Shown: piece by piece, positions 1 through 5,761 of the stretch
How positions within the stretch are numbered: position 1 is the stretch's first letter
How the letters are laid out: the number at the start of each line of letters is the position of its first letter
Assembly (NCBI GenBank): GCA_002401565.1
Contig: NVTL01000026.1
Coordinates: 14,371-20,183 of the forward strand
Direction: 5' to 3'
DNA length: 5,813 nt
Source of the DNA: Rhodospirillaceae bacterium
GTDB taxonomy: Bacteria; Pseudomonadota; Alphaproteobacteria; Rhodospirillales; Magnetovibrionaceae
Made by a program: the position numbers and the translations under genes
The notes under the pieces: generated by a model
What the model saw: the letters and a program-made list of their open reading frames with translations, nothing else
The model's database searches: none
What the model was told of the DNA's origin: nothing

Positions 1-1349
1 CCCGCTTGCAAATACGTTACATACAGGTAACTGGCAAAGCGAGGGGCTGTGATTTCAATGGCTAGATATTCTCCCCCCTTTAATTTTGGCGGCGAAACTT
101 TTGACAGCACCTGGGCCCGCAACCCCAAGTCTTTTTCCAGAGGAGTCTTGAAAGTTTGCAAAGCTTCGCATTGCGGCCAGGCGCGTATTTTGGTTTTCAG
201 CTTAACGGACGAAACTCCAGCCAGGCTTAAAATTTCTCGCCCGATATTGCCCAAATGTTTGATGGACCCGGCAAAACCATGGATTTGCACGGCGCCTGTG
301 TCTGTATACGTGGCGGAAAGACTTGCACAATCGACTTCGGATAAAAGTTGTTCGACATCATTTGAATTGATGGGAATAGGTTTTGGTTTAGGGGGGACGA
401 TGACCTTAACCACAGGCACAGGCTTTGGTTCAGGTTTTGGTTCAACCTTAACAATCTGAATTGGCTTAGCTTTCACTTTTTTTCCCGGAAGATAAGGTGA
501 AGCCATAGGATCAAACCCCGGATCGGCGACAAAGGCATAGTTGGCATTTTTTAAATAGGCCTCGTACGACAACCATGCATAGCCTTGATCTCCCCACGCT
601 TTCCCCCACGAATTCGCCAGTTTAAAGGCTGATCGGGTATCGTCGTATCCGACCAAAACCATGGCGTGCCCAAAACCGTCTTTGGGGGTCACCGTATCGA
701 ATACTTTACCACCTTCAAATGTATCAAAAGCTTCGCCCACGCGCATGCCAAAAATCACCGGATGGCCTCGGCTTAAGGTGCCGCGCAGGTCTTCGATATC
801 GGTGTGATTGACGCGGCTCCAGTCTTTTATTTTATACGATTGAGCGGCTTTTTCATTGGCAACGGAAGGGGTGCTGGAACAGCTGGCATCGGAATAAGGA
901 AACGATTTTAAAGGCACAATGCCTTTGGACGACATTAATTTTAAGGCATCTGAAATACGGCTGCCTTGATCGCAATTTCCCAGTTTAATCTGATTGTAAA
1001 TATAGGCGGGGCTGAACGGCACGTCGTTGTTTTTGCCCTGAATATTTTCATAATAGGTGCGCATGTAATATCCCGTCGCCCACGCCACGCACGATCCCTG
1101 ATCGCCTTGGCTGCGAATGACGGGAAAGCGGGGGGATAAATCTGTTTGGGGGGGAATGAATGCGCGAAAATGCGGGCGCTGTTTAAAACCGCGAAAGGCT
1201 ACATCGTCTTCGGCGACCAATCCGGTACGGTTGTTTGCGGCTTGACTTGCGACAGGCACACATAAAAGCCCGACCAAAGCAAGGCCACCCAAACTTATCT
1301 GAAACTGTTTTAAGAGTTTAAAAATCTGACCGATCCTTTTCTCATTCAA
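1..1349 (-). CDS. Exported papain-family (C1A) cysteine protease with C-terminal BON-like/DUF4384-like region; 3' end off window
   Basis: This frame is open from the TTG at 1349 to the left edge (449 codons, no stop), so the C-terminus is missing. Residues 1-37 form a Sec signal peptide: basic MNEKR start, hydrophobic LGGLALVGLL core, cleavage probably after SQA. The peptidase domain (about 65-285) has RSQGDQGSCVAWA with Gln81 (oxyanion hole) and Cys87 (nucleophile), GFGHAMVLVGYDD with His228, and LANSWGKAWGDQGYAW with Asn246, so the papain triad is complete. There is no long papain-type propeptide and no Cys three residues before the nucleophile, as is usual in bacterial C1 members. Residues 290-327 are a Pro/Lys/Val linker rich in EPKP units. 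Residues 331-405 look BON-like (GVSSVKLKTKIRAWPQC), and 408-449 resemble the start of DUF4384 (GGEYLAIEITAPRFASYLYV). Likely role: protein cleavage in the periplasm or outside the cell. The protease call is firm; the tail domains are from memory of the families and less sure. Confidence 0.88.
   Translation of the reverse strand, partial: MNEKRIGQIFKLLKQFQISLGGLALVGLLCVPVASQAANNRTGLVAEDDVAFRGFKQRPHFRAFIPPQTDLSPRFPVIRSQGDQGSCVAWATGYYMRTYYENIQGKNNDVPFSPAYIYNQIKLGNCDQGSRISDALKLMSSKGIVPLKSFPYSDASCSSTPSVANEKAAQSYKIKDWSRVNHTDIEDLRGTLSRGHPVIFGMRVGEAFDTFEGGKVFDTVTPKDGFGHAMVLVGYDDTRSAFKLANSWGKAWGDQGYAWLSYEAYLKNANYAFVADPGFDPMASPYLPGKKVKAKPIQIVKVEPKPEPKPVPVVKVIVPPKPKPIPINSNDVEQLLSEVDCASLSATYTDTGAVQIHGFAGSIKHLGNIGREILSLAGVSSVKLKTKIRAWPQCEALQTFKTPLEKDLGLRAQVLSKVSPPKLKGGEYLAIEITAPRFASYLYVTYLQA
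420..446 (-). repeat. 12-bp direct repeat in the protease linker coding EPKP twice
   Basis: Two adjacent 12-base units (423-434 and 435-446) share TTTGGTTCA on the plus strand. Read on the minus strand the stretch codes EPKPEPKP. It is part of a longer Pro/Lys/Val linker like the rigid spacers of TonB-type or cell-envelope proteins. The copy number of such units may vary among relatives (inference). Confidence 0.6.
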
Positions 1350-1357
1350 ACACGTAT

Positions 1358-1363
1358 CCCTTC
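1358..1363 (-). promoter_or_regulatory. Shine-Dalgarno GAAGGG deciding a TTG start
   Basis: On the minus strand GAAGGG lies 8 bases before the TTG at 1349-1347. No in-frame ATG or GTG exists between the upstream in-frame stop (TGA at 1364-1362) and the signal peptide. The ATG at 1345-1343 is out of frame. TTG is therefore the best start and yields a well-formed signal peptide. Confidence 0.7.
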
Positions 1364-1374
1364 AATCATAGCAC

Positions 1375-1428
1375 AATATGCGAAGGGGTAAAATGTTGTC
1401 CCTCGACCAAGGGGGGTAAAATATGCGA
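1375..1428. promoter_or_regulatory. Repeated operator-like motifs in the divergent intergenic region
   Basis: Two short words each occur twice between the divergent genes. AATATGCGA lies at 1375-1383 and 1420-1428, and GGGGTAAAAT at 1385-1394 and 1413-1422. In the left copy AATATGCGA precedes GGGGTAAAAT; in the right copy GGGGTAAAAT comes first and overlaps AATATGCGA. The two GGGGTAAAAT copies start 28 bases apart. Paired sites in a 127-bp divergent promoter region suit a shared regulator or twin promoter elements. No known binding consensus is recognised. Confidence 0.4.
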
Positions 1429-1432
1429 TAAT
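1403..1432 (+). promoter_or_regulatory. Candidate sigma-70 promoter for the lipoprotein-cyclase operon
   Basis: TCGACC (1403-1408) and GATAAT (1427-1432) are separated by 18 bases and would place the transcription start near 1439, about 38 bases before the first ATG. An alternative is TTGTCC (1396-1401) with TAAAAT (1417-1422), but its 15-base spacer is short. The -10 elements overlap the right-hand copy of the repeated motifs, so a protein bound there could block the promoter. This is pattern matching only. Confidence 0.3.
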
Positions 1433-1464
1433 CTTGTTGAAGAATATGGGTGGGGTCTTGTGAT

Positions 1465-1469
1465 GAGGA
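1465..1469 (+). promoter_or_regulatory. Shine-Dalgarno GAGGA fixing the first lipoprotein start at 1477
   Basis: GAGGA lies 7 bases upstream of the ATG at 1477. The upstream in-frame GTG at 1450 would add nine residues (MGSCDEDLD) that carry acidic charges ahead of the signal peptide, and it would place this ribosome site inside the gene. The ATG at 1477 is therefore preferred. Confidence 0.75.
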
Positions 1470-1476
1470 CTTAGAT

Positions 1477-2043
1477 ATGCTTCGAGCATTATTAACGGTC
1501 ACGGTTATCAGCACATTCTTTCTTGCGGCCTGTCAAACGACCAGGCTGGCCAAAACGTTGCCGGAAAAACCGCCCCCTGCACAACAAACTGTATCCCTTA
1601 AAACGCCAGTTGAAGCTCTGGTTGAAATCAAAAAACCAACAAAAAAAGTTGAGCCTCAACCGCCCGCGGAACCCTTGGTGTTCGGCGATGATTTGATCGA
1701 TGAATTCACCATTTCAAAATCGCTGCGTGCAGGACAATCCCAGGTCGAAATGTTCACCCCCGAAGGTGTGAACATTAATGAAATCCCCGAAGGCTTGGAT
1801 ATGTGGTTGTCGCGGATAAAAGATTCTGGTGGCACGGTAAAGGCTCAGGCCAAACCGGAACCCGGCGAAGGGACCCGTGGGTTTTTAGGCATCTTTATCG
1901 ATGTTGCGCTGTATCTGATCGGTTTAGCCAAAGATGAATACGTGTATTCCCCGGCGGATGAATATGATGCCCGGCTGATTTATGACAAAGCCACGGGCAA
2001 CGTTGAAAAAGTGCTCTTCATCAAAAGAGCCCCCAACACTTGA
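1477..2043 (+). CDS. Small predicted outer-membrane lipoprotein (first of a tandem paralogous pair)
   Basis: The 188-residue protein begins with a lipoprotein signal peptide, MLRALLTVTV followed by a FLAAC lipobox, so lipidation is predicted at Cys19. Residue +2 is Gln rather than Asp, which under the E. coli Lol rule favours the outer membrane. Residues 30-66 are a Pro/Lys-rich spacer. The folded part (about 68-184) contains IPEGLDMWLSRIKDSGG (103-119), TRGFLG (133-138) leading into a hydrophobic stretch to about 150, and a C-terminal YDARLIYDKATGNVEKVLF (163-181) that looks like a beta hairpin. The family is not recognised. The next gene is a paralog, starting 16 bases after this stop, and a CHASE2 cyclase follows, so the three are probably one operon. 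A role as envelope partner of the cyclase sensor is inferred only from context. Confidence 0.85.
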   Translation: MLRALLTVTVISTFFLAACQTTRLAKTLPEKPPPAQQTVSLKTPVEALVEIKKPTKKVEPQPPAEPLVFGDDLIDEFTISKSLRAGQSQVEMFTPEGVNINEIPEGLDMWLSRIKDSGGTVKAQAKPEPGEGTRGFLGIFIDVALYLIGLAKDEYVYSPADEYDARLIYDKATGNVEKVLFIKRAPNT

Positions 2044-2059
2044 AAAAACGAGGTGTCTT

Positions 2060-2569
2060 ATGAAACGTTTATTAATCGCCTTTACGGCGTTCAGTTTGGC
2101 GGGATGCCAGACGGTGCAAAAGGCTCCGATGGAAGCCGCACCCATGGAAACAAGCTCCGCCGAAGTTCAGGCTATGCCCAGCTCTACCGTGCAAATCATT
2201 GACGCGACCAAAGAGGTGACATTTTTAGACCTTTCTGGTTTTGACGAAGACCTGTCGATGAACCTTGGTGACCGCAATAAAAATGTTGTGGTGGTGGCCC
2301 CGGCTAAATTTTCCTTAAACAACATTCCCGAACGTCTTGAAAAATGGTTGTCGGCGGTGAAAGACAGCGGTGGAAAGGTTCAGGCCAAAGAAGAAAAAAC
2401 CACGGTGGCAACCCGTGGAATTTTAGGCGCGCTGATTGATTTAACGGTCAGTGCGGTCAAAGCCAAAAAGGGTTTGGATCAACTGGAAACGGCTGAAAAT
2501 TACAATGTCTTGCTGACCTATGACAAGCAAACCGGACAGGTTAAAGACGTTTTGTTTTATCATCGATAA
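2060..2569 (+). CDS. Small predicted outer-membrane lipoprotein (second of a tandem paralogous pair)
   Basis: This 169-residue protein starts at the ATG at 2060, preceded by GAGG at 2050-2053. A longer in-frame reading from 1982 lies inside the previous gene and is unlikely. MKRLLIAFTAFSLAGC is a compact lipoprotein signal with lipidation expected at Cys16 and Gln at +2 (outer-membrane sorting by the E. coli rule). Residues 83-169 align with residues 97-184 of the upstream lipoprotein with a single one-residue gap. Shared pieces are IPERLEKWLSAVKDSGG (89-105), TRGILG (118-123), and YDKQTGQVKDVLF (154-166). The N-terminal spacer differs: it is rich in Met, Ala and Ser and lacks the Pro/Lys character. 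The segment after TRGILG is less hydrophobic and more basic than in the paralog (SAVKAKKG), so the copies have probably diverged in function. The cyclase gene starts 24 bases after the stop. No function is recognised. Confidence 0.85.
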   Translation: MKRLLIAFTAFSLAGCQTVQKAPMEAAPMETSSAEVQAMPSSTVQIIDATKEVTFLDLSGFDEDLSMNLGDRNKNVVVVAPAKFSLNNIPERLEKWLSAVKDSGGKVQAKEEKTTVATRGILGALIDLTVSAVKAKKGLDQLETAENYNVLLTYDKQTGQVKDVLFYHR

Positions 2570-2593
2570 CCCAGAGGCGGGGTGATGTGAACC

Positions 2594-4489
2594 ATGCGAC
2601 ATTTTAAAATGTCCACTTATGCGTTGATTGCGGCTTTGCTGTCCTTTGCGATTATTGCCGGAGCGCTGGGCAATTCGGCGCTGTTGCATTTTCCTCAAAA
2701 CATCTGGAAAGACCTGCGGATTTCGGCGGCGACGCCTGTGCTGGTTTCGTCCGATGATATTGTCTTAATCGTGATCAACGAAGAAACGCTTAAACATTTC
2801 GAATATCGTTCGCCCATAGACCGGGATTTTTTGGCCCAAACCATTGCCACGTTATTGGACAAGGGGGCCGATAAGGTGGTCGTTGATTTGTTGTTTGATC
2901 AAGCCACGGTTTTTGCAAAAGACCAACAGCTTGAAATGGTCATCAAGCAAGGTGCCGATCGCATTATTTTAGCGGCCCCCACACTGGGGCCAACCCAGCT
3001 TTATTTTCAACCGTCGCCGCAGCTGATGCTGGCCTATCCAAATTTGGTCAAAGATGCTTATGACGGAGCGGCGCGATGGATTTATCCGGGGACTGAGGAA
3101 AGACCCAGTCTGGCCGTGGCTGCAGCGGACGTTGCCTTGCCGTTCGGGGCCACACAAACGGTCTTGATTTATCCGCCCACAGTCGAAGACCTTTATGCCC
3201 TGTTTCCAACTTTTGAAGCCCACGCGGTTGAGGCCTTGCCACCCAAATGGGTGTTTGGAAAAACAGTATTTATCGGGGCGGTATTGGACCAATCCGATCG
3301 CCACCGCACACCGTATTCGTCACTATTTGGTGTCGACAAGGATGTGCCGGGGGTGTTCTTGCACGCCCTTGCCACGCACCAATTAAAAACCGGACTGCGG
3401 GTGCATACGCTTTCCCTTATGATTGTTTTGACCTTGGTTCTGTTGAGTGCCGGGGGCGGCGTGGTGTTTTCCCTGTGGCATCAAACTCCCGGTTTGAAGG
3501 TGCTGTCGTTTTTAGGTTTTGGGGTGGTTTTGGTCAGCGTTGATTTTTGGCTCTGGACCCAATTTTTGGTCGGTCTGCCCAGCGTATCGATGGGCTTTGC
3601 ATTTGTTTTAAGTTTTGTGTTGTCTTCGGCGATGATGCATTGGCTGTTTCGCGAAAAGAAACGATTTTTGCATCATGCTTTTGCTCAGTACGCGCCCAAG
3701 GCCATCGTCAATGAGCTTTTAAGGTATCCCGAAAAGCTCCGCCTGAACGGAGAACAGCGCGATGTCACCATGTTGTTCACCGACCTGCAAGGTTTTACGG
3801 CCATGAGCGAAGTTGTGCCCAGTGAAGATCTGGTGCCGATTTTAAATGCTTACATGGATGGTATTATTGAGCCCATTTTAAAACATGGTGGCACCGTGGA
3901 TCGTTTGGTTGGCGATGCGGTGATTGCTATTTTTAATGCCCCCTTGGATTTGGATAATCATCAAAGTGCATCAGTTTCTGCGGGCATTGAAATCGATGTC
4001 TTTTGCGAGGCCTATGCTGCGTCGATGAACGCCAAAGGCCACCCCTTTGGACATACTCGCATTGGCATCAACAGCGGCCCGGTGATCGTCGGAAATTTTG
4101 GCGGCCTGCACAGGTTTCAATATACGGCGCATGGCGACACCGTAAACGTTGCGGCGCGTTTGGAAAGTTTAAGCAAGCATGTGGGCACGCGGATGTTGGT
4201 GGGCGACGCCACCGCAAAACGTTGCCTTCATCATACGCTGCGTTTGGTCGGACAGTTTGTATTGGTGGGCAAAAAAATACCCTTAAGCGTGTATGAACCC
4301 TGTTCAGAGAGCCCCCAGATTGAGGCCTATCAAAAAGCCTATGAAGCGATGCACAACGGCGCGCCAAATGCCTTGGATTTGTTTCTTGAATATCAAAAAC
4401 AATGGCCCGATGATGCGGTTGTCAATTTCCATATCCGGCGCCTGACTGCGGGGCAGGAAAACGACCTCATTCTTATGAATGAAAAATAG
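2594..4489 (+). CDS. CHASE2-domain class III adenylate/guanylate cyclase
   Basis: This 631-residue inner-membrane sensor makes a cyclic nucleotide. TM1 is residues 8-31. A periplasmic CHASE2 domain follows (about 35-270), with DIVLIVINEETL, YRSPIDRDFLA, VVDLLFDQ, the DRHRTP motif (235-240) and VPGVFLHALATHQL. Three more membrane segments lie near 272-295, 302-327 and 329-352, placing the C-terminus in the cytoplasm. The cyclase domain (about 385-570) keeps both metal Asps, Asp397 in LFTDLQGFT and Asp441 in VGDAVIAIF. It also keeps the transition-state Asn518 and Arg522 in GDTVNVAAR. Thr511 in QYTAHGD occupies the base-selecting Asp/Thr position, as in class IIIb. The usual substrate-selecting Lys is Arg437 (VDRLVGD), so ATP versus GTP use is uncertain. 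A roughly 60-residue C-terminal tail resembles that of other CHASE2 cyclases. Start: the ATG at 2594 has GGGGTG (2579-2584) upstream. The gene is probably translated from the same message as the two lipoproteins; the CHASE2 ligand is unknown. Confidence 0.93.
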   Translation: MRHFKMSTYALIAALLSFAIIAGALGNSALLHFPQNIWKDLRISAATPVLVSSDDIVLIVINEETLKHFEYRSPIDRDFLAQTIATLLDKGADKVVVDLLFDQATVFAKDQQLEMVIKQGADRIILAAPTLGPTQLYFQPSPQLMLAYPNLVKDAYDGAARWIYPGTEERPSLAVAAADVALPFGATQTVLIYPPTVEDLYALFPTFEAHAVEALPPKWVFGKTVFIGAVLDQSDRHRTPYSSLFGVDKDVPGVFLHALATHQLKTGLRVHTLSLMIVLTLVLLSAGGGVVFSLWHQTPGLKVLSFLGFGVVLVSVDFWLWTQFLVGLPSVSMGFAFVLSFVLSSAMMHWLFREKKRFLHHAFAQYAPKAIVNELLRYPEKLRLNGEQRDVTMLFTDLQGFTAMSEVVPSEDLVPILNAYMDGIIEPILKHGGTVDRLVGDAVIAIFNAPLDLDNHQSASVSAGIEIDVFCEAYAASMNAKGHPFGHTRIGINSGPVIVGNFGGLHRFQYTAHGDTVNVAARLESLSKHVGTRMLVGDATAKRCLHHTLRLVGQFVLVGKKIPLSVYEPCSESPQIEAYQKAYEAMHNGAPNALDLFLEYQKQWPDDAVVNFHIRRLTAGQENDLILMNEK

Positions 4490-4655
4490 CGTGGGAAAAA
4501 CTCCTCATTAAACATGGCGTTACACGTCGAAGTGTGTATATTAAGTTTTCCGCATGATGGAATATGTTTATCGCGGCTCGCCCTTGCTCTGCCCTAAGTT
4601 CGGTGATAGCTCTTGCGGTGAGAAGAACAATTATTAAGTACGCTTGGGGAAGAGT
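4490..4655. other. Intergenic gap between the cyclase and the Met-rich gene pair
   Basis: No gene is seen in these 166 bases. An imperfect inverted repeat pairs GGAAAAACT (4494-4502) with AGTTTTCC (4544-4551) and encloses a small ACAC/GTGT hairpin (4522-4535). The right arm ends in TTTTCC with no clean T-run, so it is not a convincing intrinsic terminator. No strong -35/-10 pair was found for the downstream genes. Whether they are co-transcribed with the cyclase cannot be settled by eye. Confidence 0.35.
4646..4650 (+). promoter_or_regulatory. Shine-Dalgarno GGGGA deciding the ATG start at 4656
   Basis: The purine run GGGGAAGAG (4646-4654) ends just before the ATG at 4656, with GGGGA spaced 5 bases from it. 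The in-frame TTG at 4644 would overlap this site and has no ribosome site of its own, so the ATG is preferred. Confidence 0.65.
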
Positions 4656-5204
4656 ATGGACCTATCAGACACGCAGGCCGAAGAGGTTCGCAAAGCCGTT
4701 GCCGACTTTAAAAAAGGCATGGAATTGCGCGGTGAGTTGAATTTGCGCGTGGCGCGTCGGGTCACGTCAATTTTGCGCGCGGGCATGTTCAGCTTTGGCA
4801 TCATTGCGGTGATTTTGGTCGGTATGTTGATCGCCTTTACGTCCCGCGTCAGCGATATGATTGTGGTGTTAGATACCATGCGTGTGCAATTTTCGGCGAT
4901 GTCTTCGGATATGCAACAGATGAACCAAATTGTCGACCGCATGGATAAAAACATGCAATCGTTCCCCGTAATTTCGGCAGAATTGGGAACCATGCGGTTG
5001 AACGTATCGACCATGAATACCCATTTGAAATCCATGTCGGAAAAGGTGAAACGTGTCGAATATACGATGCGGGGCATCACCACCAATGTTGGGCACATGA
5101 ACCAATCGTTCCGCAAACTTGAACCGTCTGTACGTGGACTTGGCGGCAATATTAACAATGCCGCCGAACCGATGAAAACCTTCAACAGCTTTTTCCCGTG
5201 GTGA
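4656..5204 (+). CDS. Single-pass membrane protein with Met-rich helical periplasmic region (first of a tandem paralogous pair)
   Basis: The 182-residue protein has a hydrophilic N-terminus (1-41) ending in a basic cluster (RVARRVTSILR). One membrane segment follows at about 42-62 (AGMFSFGIIAVILVGMLIA), and then a 120-residue C-terminal region that the positive-inside rule puts in the periplasm. That region looks helical, with Met at near-heptad spacing (MSSDMQQMNQIVDRMDKNM, Met steps of 4, 3, 7 and 4), which suggests a coiled coil with Met in the core. There are 17 Met and no Cys; the protein ends in FFPW. The next gene, four bases after the stop, codes a paralog. The family is not recognised. 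Possible roles are a structural or oligomerising membrane protein, a Met-based oxidation sink, or soft-metal binding; none is shown by the sequence. Confidence 0.85.
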   Translation: MDLSDTQAEEVRKAVADFKKGMELRGELNLRVARRVTSILRAGMFSFGIIAVILVGMLIAFTSRVSDMIVVLDTMRVQFSAMSSDMQQMNQIVDRMDKNMQSFPVISAELGTMRLNVSTMNTHLKSMSEKVKRVEYTMRGITTNVGHMNQSFRKLEPSVRGLGGNINNAAEPMKTFNSFFPW

Positions 5205-5208
5205 TCTG

Positions 5209-5754
5209 ATGAGCAAAAACAACAACACAGATGAATTGATCGCCATCGCCGCAGAGGGCATGGAAGTGTTCCGCGTTGAAATGGAAATGATTGACAGCCT
5301 GTCCCACAAAATCGGCCATAAAACCACGCGCATCATCCGCATTGTCCTCGGTTTATTGTCTGTGATTTCGATCTATTTGATCATACTGACCTTTACCATG
5401 GGCCGTGATTTGACCTTGATGATTGATAGTTTGGACGCCATGTACCTTGAATTTGGGTCAATGTCGTCGGCGATGCGCGACATTACCGCCAACGTGCAAA
5501 ACATGGGCACCAGCATCCAAGGCATGCCGACCATTGCGCAAAATATGCAACATTTAAATGCCGATGTGGGCGATATGTTGGTCTCGGTTGAAATCATGAA
5601 CCAGGACATGGCGGGCATGGATTCAAATATGAGCGTTGTCGGCACCAGCACAACGGAAATGTCGCACCGCTTTAACAATGTGCAGCGCAGCGTGAATATG
5701 ATGCAGTACGATGTAAATCAAATGCTCAAACCCCTCGACATTATGCCCCGGTGA
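5209..5754 (+). CDS. Single-pass membrane protein with Met-rich helical periplasmic region (second of a tandem paralogous pair)
   Basis: This 181-residue protein starts at an ATG four bases after the previous stop, with GGTGA (5200-5204) overlapping that stop, so translation is probably coupled. Architecture matches its neighbour: an N-terminal helix (1-43) ending in a basic KTTRIIR, a membrane segment at about 44-64 (IVLGLLSVISIYLIIL), then a Met-rich region (65-181). Residues 70-109 align without gaps to 67-106 of the upstream protein, with about 15 identities in 40, including SMSSAM against AMSSDM and a shared Q-x-x-P-x-I. It has 22 Met in 181 residues and no Cys. The N-terminal region is more acidic than in the paralog (EGMEVFRVEMEMID). 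The C-terminus KPLDIMPR and the neighbour's EPMKTFNSFFPW both end in a short Pro-containing tail. No known domain is recognised. Confidence 0.85.
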   Translation: MSKNNNTDELIAIAAEGMEVFRVEMEMIDSLSHKIGHKTTRIIRIVLGLLSVISIYLIILTFTMGRDLTLMIDSLDAMYLEFGSMSSAMRDITANVQNMGTSIQGMPTIAQNMQHLNADVGDMLVSVEIMNQDMAGMDSNMSVVGTSTTEMSHRFNNVQRSVNMMQYDVNQMLKPLDIMPR

Positions 5755-5761
5755 TCAAAAC

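Noticed and set aside
49..459. Plus-strand 136-codon open frame
   Set aside because: It lies wholly antisense to the protease linker and tail, has no ribosome site or recognisable domain, and its Gly/Thr-rich end is the complement of the Pro/Lys repeat.
1260..1262. Cys30 of the protease signal peptide as a lipoprotein cysteine
   Set aside because: The preceding residues are GLL; Leu at -1 does not fit a lipobox, whereas a signal peptidase I site follows at SQA.
1365..1370. TATGAT as a minus-strand -10 element for the protease
   Set aside because: With TTTACC 16 bases upstream it looks plausible, but transcription would start around 1358 and cut off the Shine-Dalgarno sequence at 1363-1358.
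1450..1476. GTG at 1450 as start of the first lipoprotein
   Set aside because: The extra nine residues are acidic and spoil the signal peptide, and the GAGGA at 1465-1469 fits the ATG at 1477.
1982..2059. In-frame extension of the second lipoprotein to 1982
   Set aside because: It would overlap the preceding gene and bury the signal peptide; the ATG at 2060 has its own ribosome site.
4522..4551. Intrinsic terminator after the cyclase gene
   Set aside because: The stems are short or bulged and AT-rich and lack a following T-run, so it was not called as a terminator.
4634..5185. Minus-strand 183-codon open frame opposite the first Met-rich gene
   Set aside because: The plus-strand reading has a ribosome site, a clean membrane segment and a paralog next door; the antisense reading looks like a shadow rich in Met, Ser, Thr and Arg with no domain.
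5373..5678. Minus-strand 101-codon open frame opposite the second Met-rich gene
   Set aside because: It is antisense to the repeated Met (ATG) codons, which read CAT on the other strand and leave few stops. No ribosome site or domain supports it.
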